Source of the DNA: Treponema sp.
GTDB lineage: Bacteria; Spirochaetota; Spirochaetia; Treponematales; Breznakiellaceae
Assembly: GCA_031275515.1 (NCBI GenBank)
Contig: JAISOQ010000069.1
Coordinates: forward strand, 1 to 6,841
Length of the DNA: 6,841 nt
Reading direction: 5' to 3'
Shown here: positions 6,374 through 6,841 of the stretch, piece after piece
Layout: each line of letters begins with the position of its first letter
Position numbering within the stretch: the first letter of the stretch is position 1
The notes under the pieces: generated by a model
Seen by the model: the letters and a program-made list of their open reading frames with translations, nothing else
What the model was told of the DNA's origin: nothing
The model's database searches: none
Program-made: the position numbers and the translations under genes

Positions 6374-6527
6374 TCATCCCCCAGCCGCAAGCGCTTTTGA
6401 TGGCCTCCGCATAGTCGCATTTAAGGTCATATTTTTCCCGCCGCCGGGGCTGAATCTCATGATCAGCCCGTTTGCCAATCCCGTCAAAATCGCGCAGCAG
6501 CTCTTTCAATCCCCTTTCGCCGCCGGT
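6366..6527 (-). other. Short open frame of unknown origin, possible gene remnant
   Basis: A 53-codon stretch runs between TGA 6528-6530 and TAA 6366-6368 without an ATG near its start; TTG at residue 7 is the first plausible start. The product has a charged middle part (GIGKRADHEIQPRRREKYDL) followed by CDYAEAIKSACGWG. It looks protein-like in composition but I recognise no family. It ends where the transposase relic begins in another frame, so it may be a broken gene end, possibly joined to that relic by an insertion or deletion. A chance open frame is not excluded. Confidence 0.25.
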
Positions 6528-6562
6528 TCAGACTGCGCCGCCCGGAAAGACTTCCTAAGAAC

Positions 6563-6580
6563 AAAAAAACCTGCCGGCTT
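6563..6580 (-). terminator. Probable weak intrinsic terminator of the chemotaxis receptor gene
   Basis: On the minus strand, AAGCC (6576-6580) pairs with GGTTT (6567-6571) around a GGCA loop, and a run of seven T follows (6563-6569, partly used in the stem). It starts 12 nt after the stop codon of the chemotaxis receptor gene. The stem is only 5 bp with one G-U pair, so efficiency is doubtful, but position and T-run fit. Confidence 0.45.
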
Positions 6581-6592
6581 AAAAATCCGCGA

Positions 6593-6841
6593 TCATTCGG
6601 TCTTGAACCTGTCGACTTCCCGGATCAGTTCATCAATATCGTTTTTATTCCGGCTGCTGATTTCGCTTACCTGGTTTACCGCAGCGTTGATCTGATCCGC
6701 CCCGGCTGCCATTTCGTTCATGCCGTTGGTAATTTCCCGGGTTATCGATTCCAGGGTCCGGCTTGTCTCGATAACCGCCTTACTTCCAACGTTCATCTCT
6801 TTGGAACTCTCCTTTACGCCGTCGGTTATCTCGTTCATCAG
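6593..6841 (-). CDS. Methyl-accepting chemotaxis protein, C-terminal end (partial, 5' end outside window)
   Basis: The 82 residues visible are the descending arm of a chemoreceptor signalling coiled coil. They show heptad spacing with frequent small and polar residues (SSKEMNVGSKAVIETSRTLE), and then NEMAAGADQINAAVNQVSEI, the conserved end of the methylation helix in many receptors. The sequence closes with SSRNKNDIDELIREVDRFKT and stops at TGA 6593-6595. Chemoreceptors pass ligand signals to CheA/CheW and are methylated by CheR and demethylated by CheB. The hairpin tip that binds CheA/CheW, the sensor domain and any membrane segments lie beyond the right edge. There is no C-terminal CheR-tethering pentapeptide of the NWETF type. 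The gene is followed by a weak terminator and is probably separate from the recO operon. Confidence 0.92.
   Translation of the reverse strand: MMNEITDGVKESSKEMNVGSKAVIETSRTLESITREITNGMNEMAAGADQINAAVNQVSEISSRNKNDIDELIREVDRFKTE

Noticed and set aside
6459..6695. Plus-strand frame of 78 codons near the right edge
   Set aside because: It runs antisense into the conserved chemoreceptor C-terminus and through the terminator-like region, and the product shows no domain.

Overview
The window looks like a chromosomal segment of a spirochaete, most likely Treponema-like. The genes are moderately GC-rich. The S21 protein, the long RecJ and the methyl-accepting chemotaxis protein tail resemble treponemal proteins as I know them. 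This placement rests on protein recognition without a search, so the genus is an inference. The gut-treponeme flavour (many two-component and chemotaxis genes, transposase debris) is weaker still.

Layout. The left edge holds the last 36 codons of a plus-strand protein ending in a response-regulator receiver domain. An AT-rich, gene-free stretch follows (113-327), then a strong hairpin (328-352) between convergent genes. From there to about 6137 everything is on the minus strand and tightly packed. In transcription order it is recO (RecO), deoA (thymidine/pyrimidine-nucleoside phosphorylase), recJ (RecJ 5'-3' exonuclease), an M23 peptidase with a membrane anchor, and rpsU (ribosomal protein S21). 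Gaps are 32, 24, 1 and 66 nt, so this is very probably one operon ending at the 328-352 hairpin. Upstream of recO lie remains of a transposase gene and an unrecognised short open frame (about 6221-6527). Then come a weak terminator and the C-terminus of a methyl-accepting chemotaxis protein cut by the right edge.

How the genes fit together. RecO and RecJ both belong to the RecFOR recombinational repair pathway: RecJ resects 5' ends and RecO helps load RecA on SSB-coated DNA. The phosphorylase salvages pyrimidine nucleosides. The M23 protein acts on peptidoglycan outside the membrane, and S21 is a 30S subunit protein. Linking repair, nucleotide salvage, wall remodelling and translation suggests a housekeeping growth operon rather than an accessory system.

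Most interesting points: (1) a 135-150 residue insertion in RecJ that reads like a DnaQ/RNase T-type exonuclease fold with its catalytic acids replaced; (2) a perfect 17-bp palindrome over the recO start, where there is no Shine-Dalgarno sequence but there is an extended -10-like element, consistent with an operator on a leaderless transcript; (3) a TTG start for rpsU fixed by a near-perfect Shine-Dalgarno sequence and preceded by two mutually exclusive hairpins. I saw no CRISPR array, tRNA, rRNA or intact mobile element.
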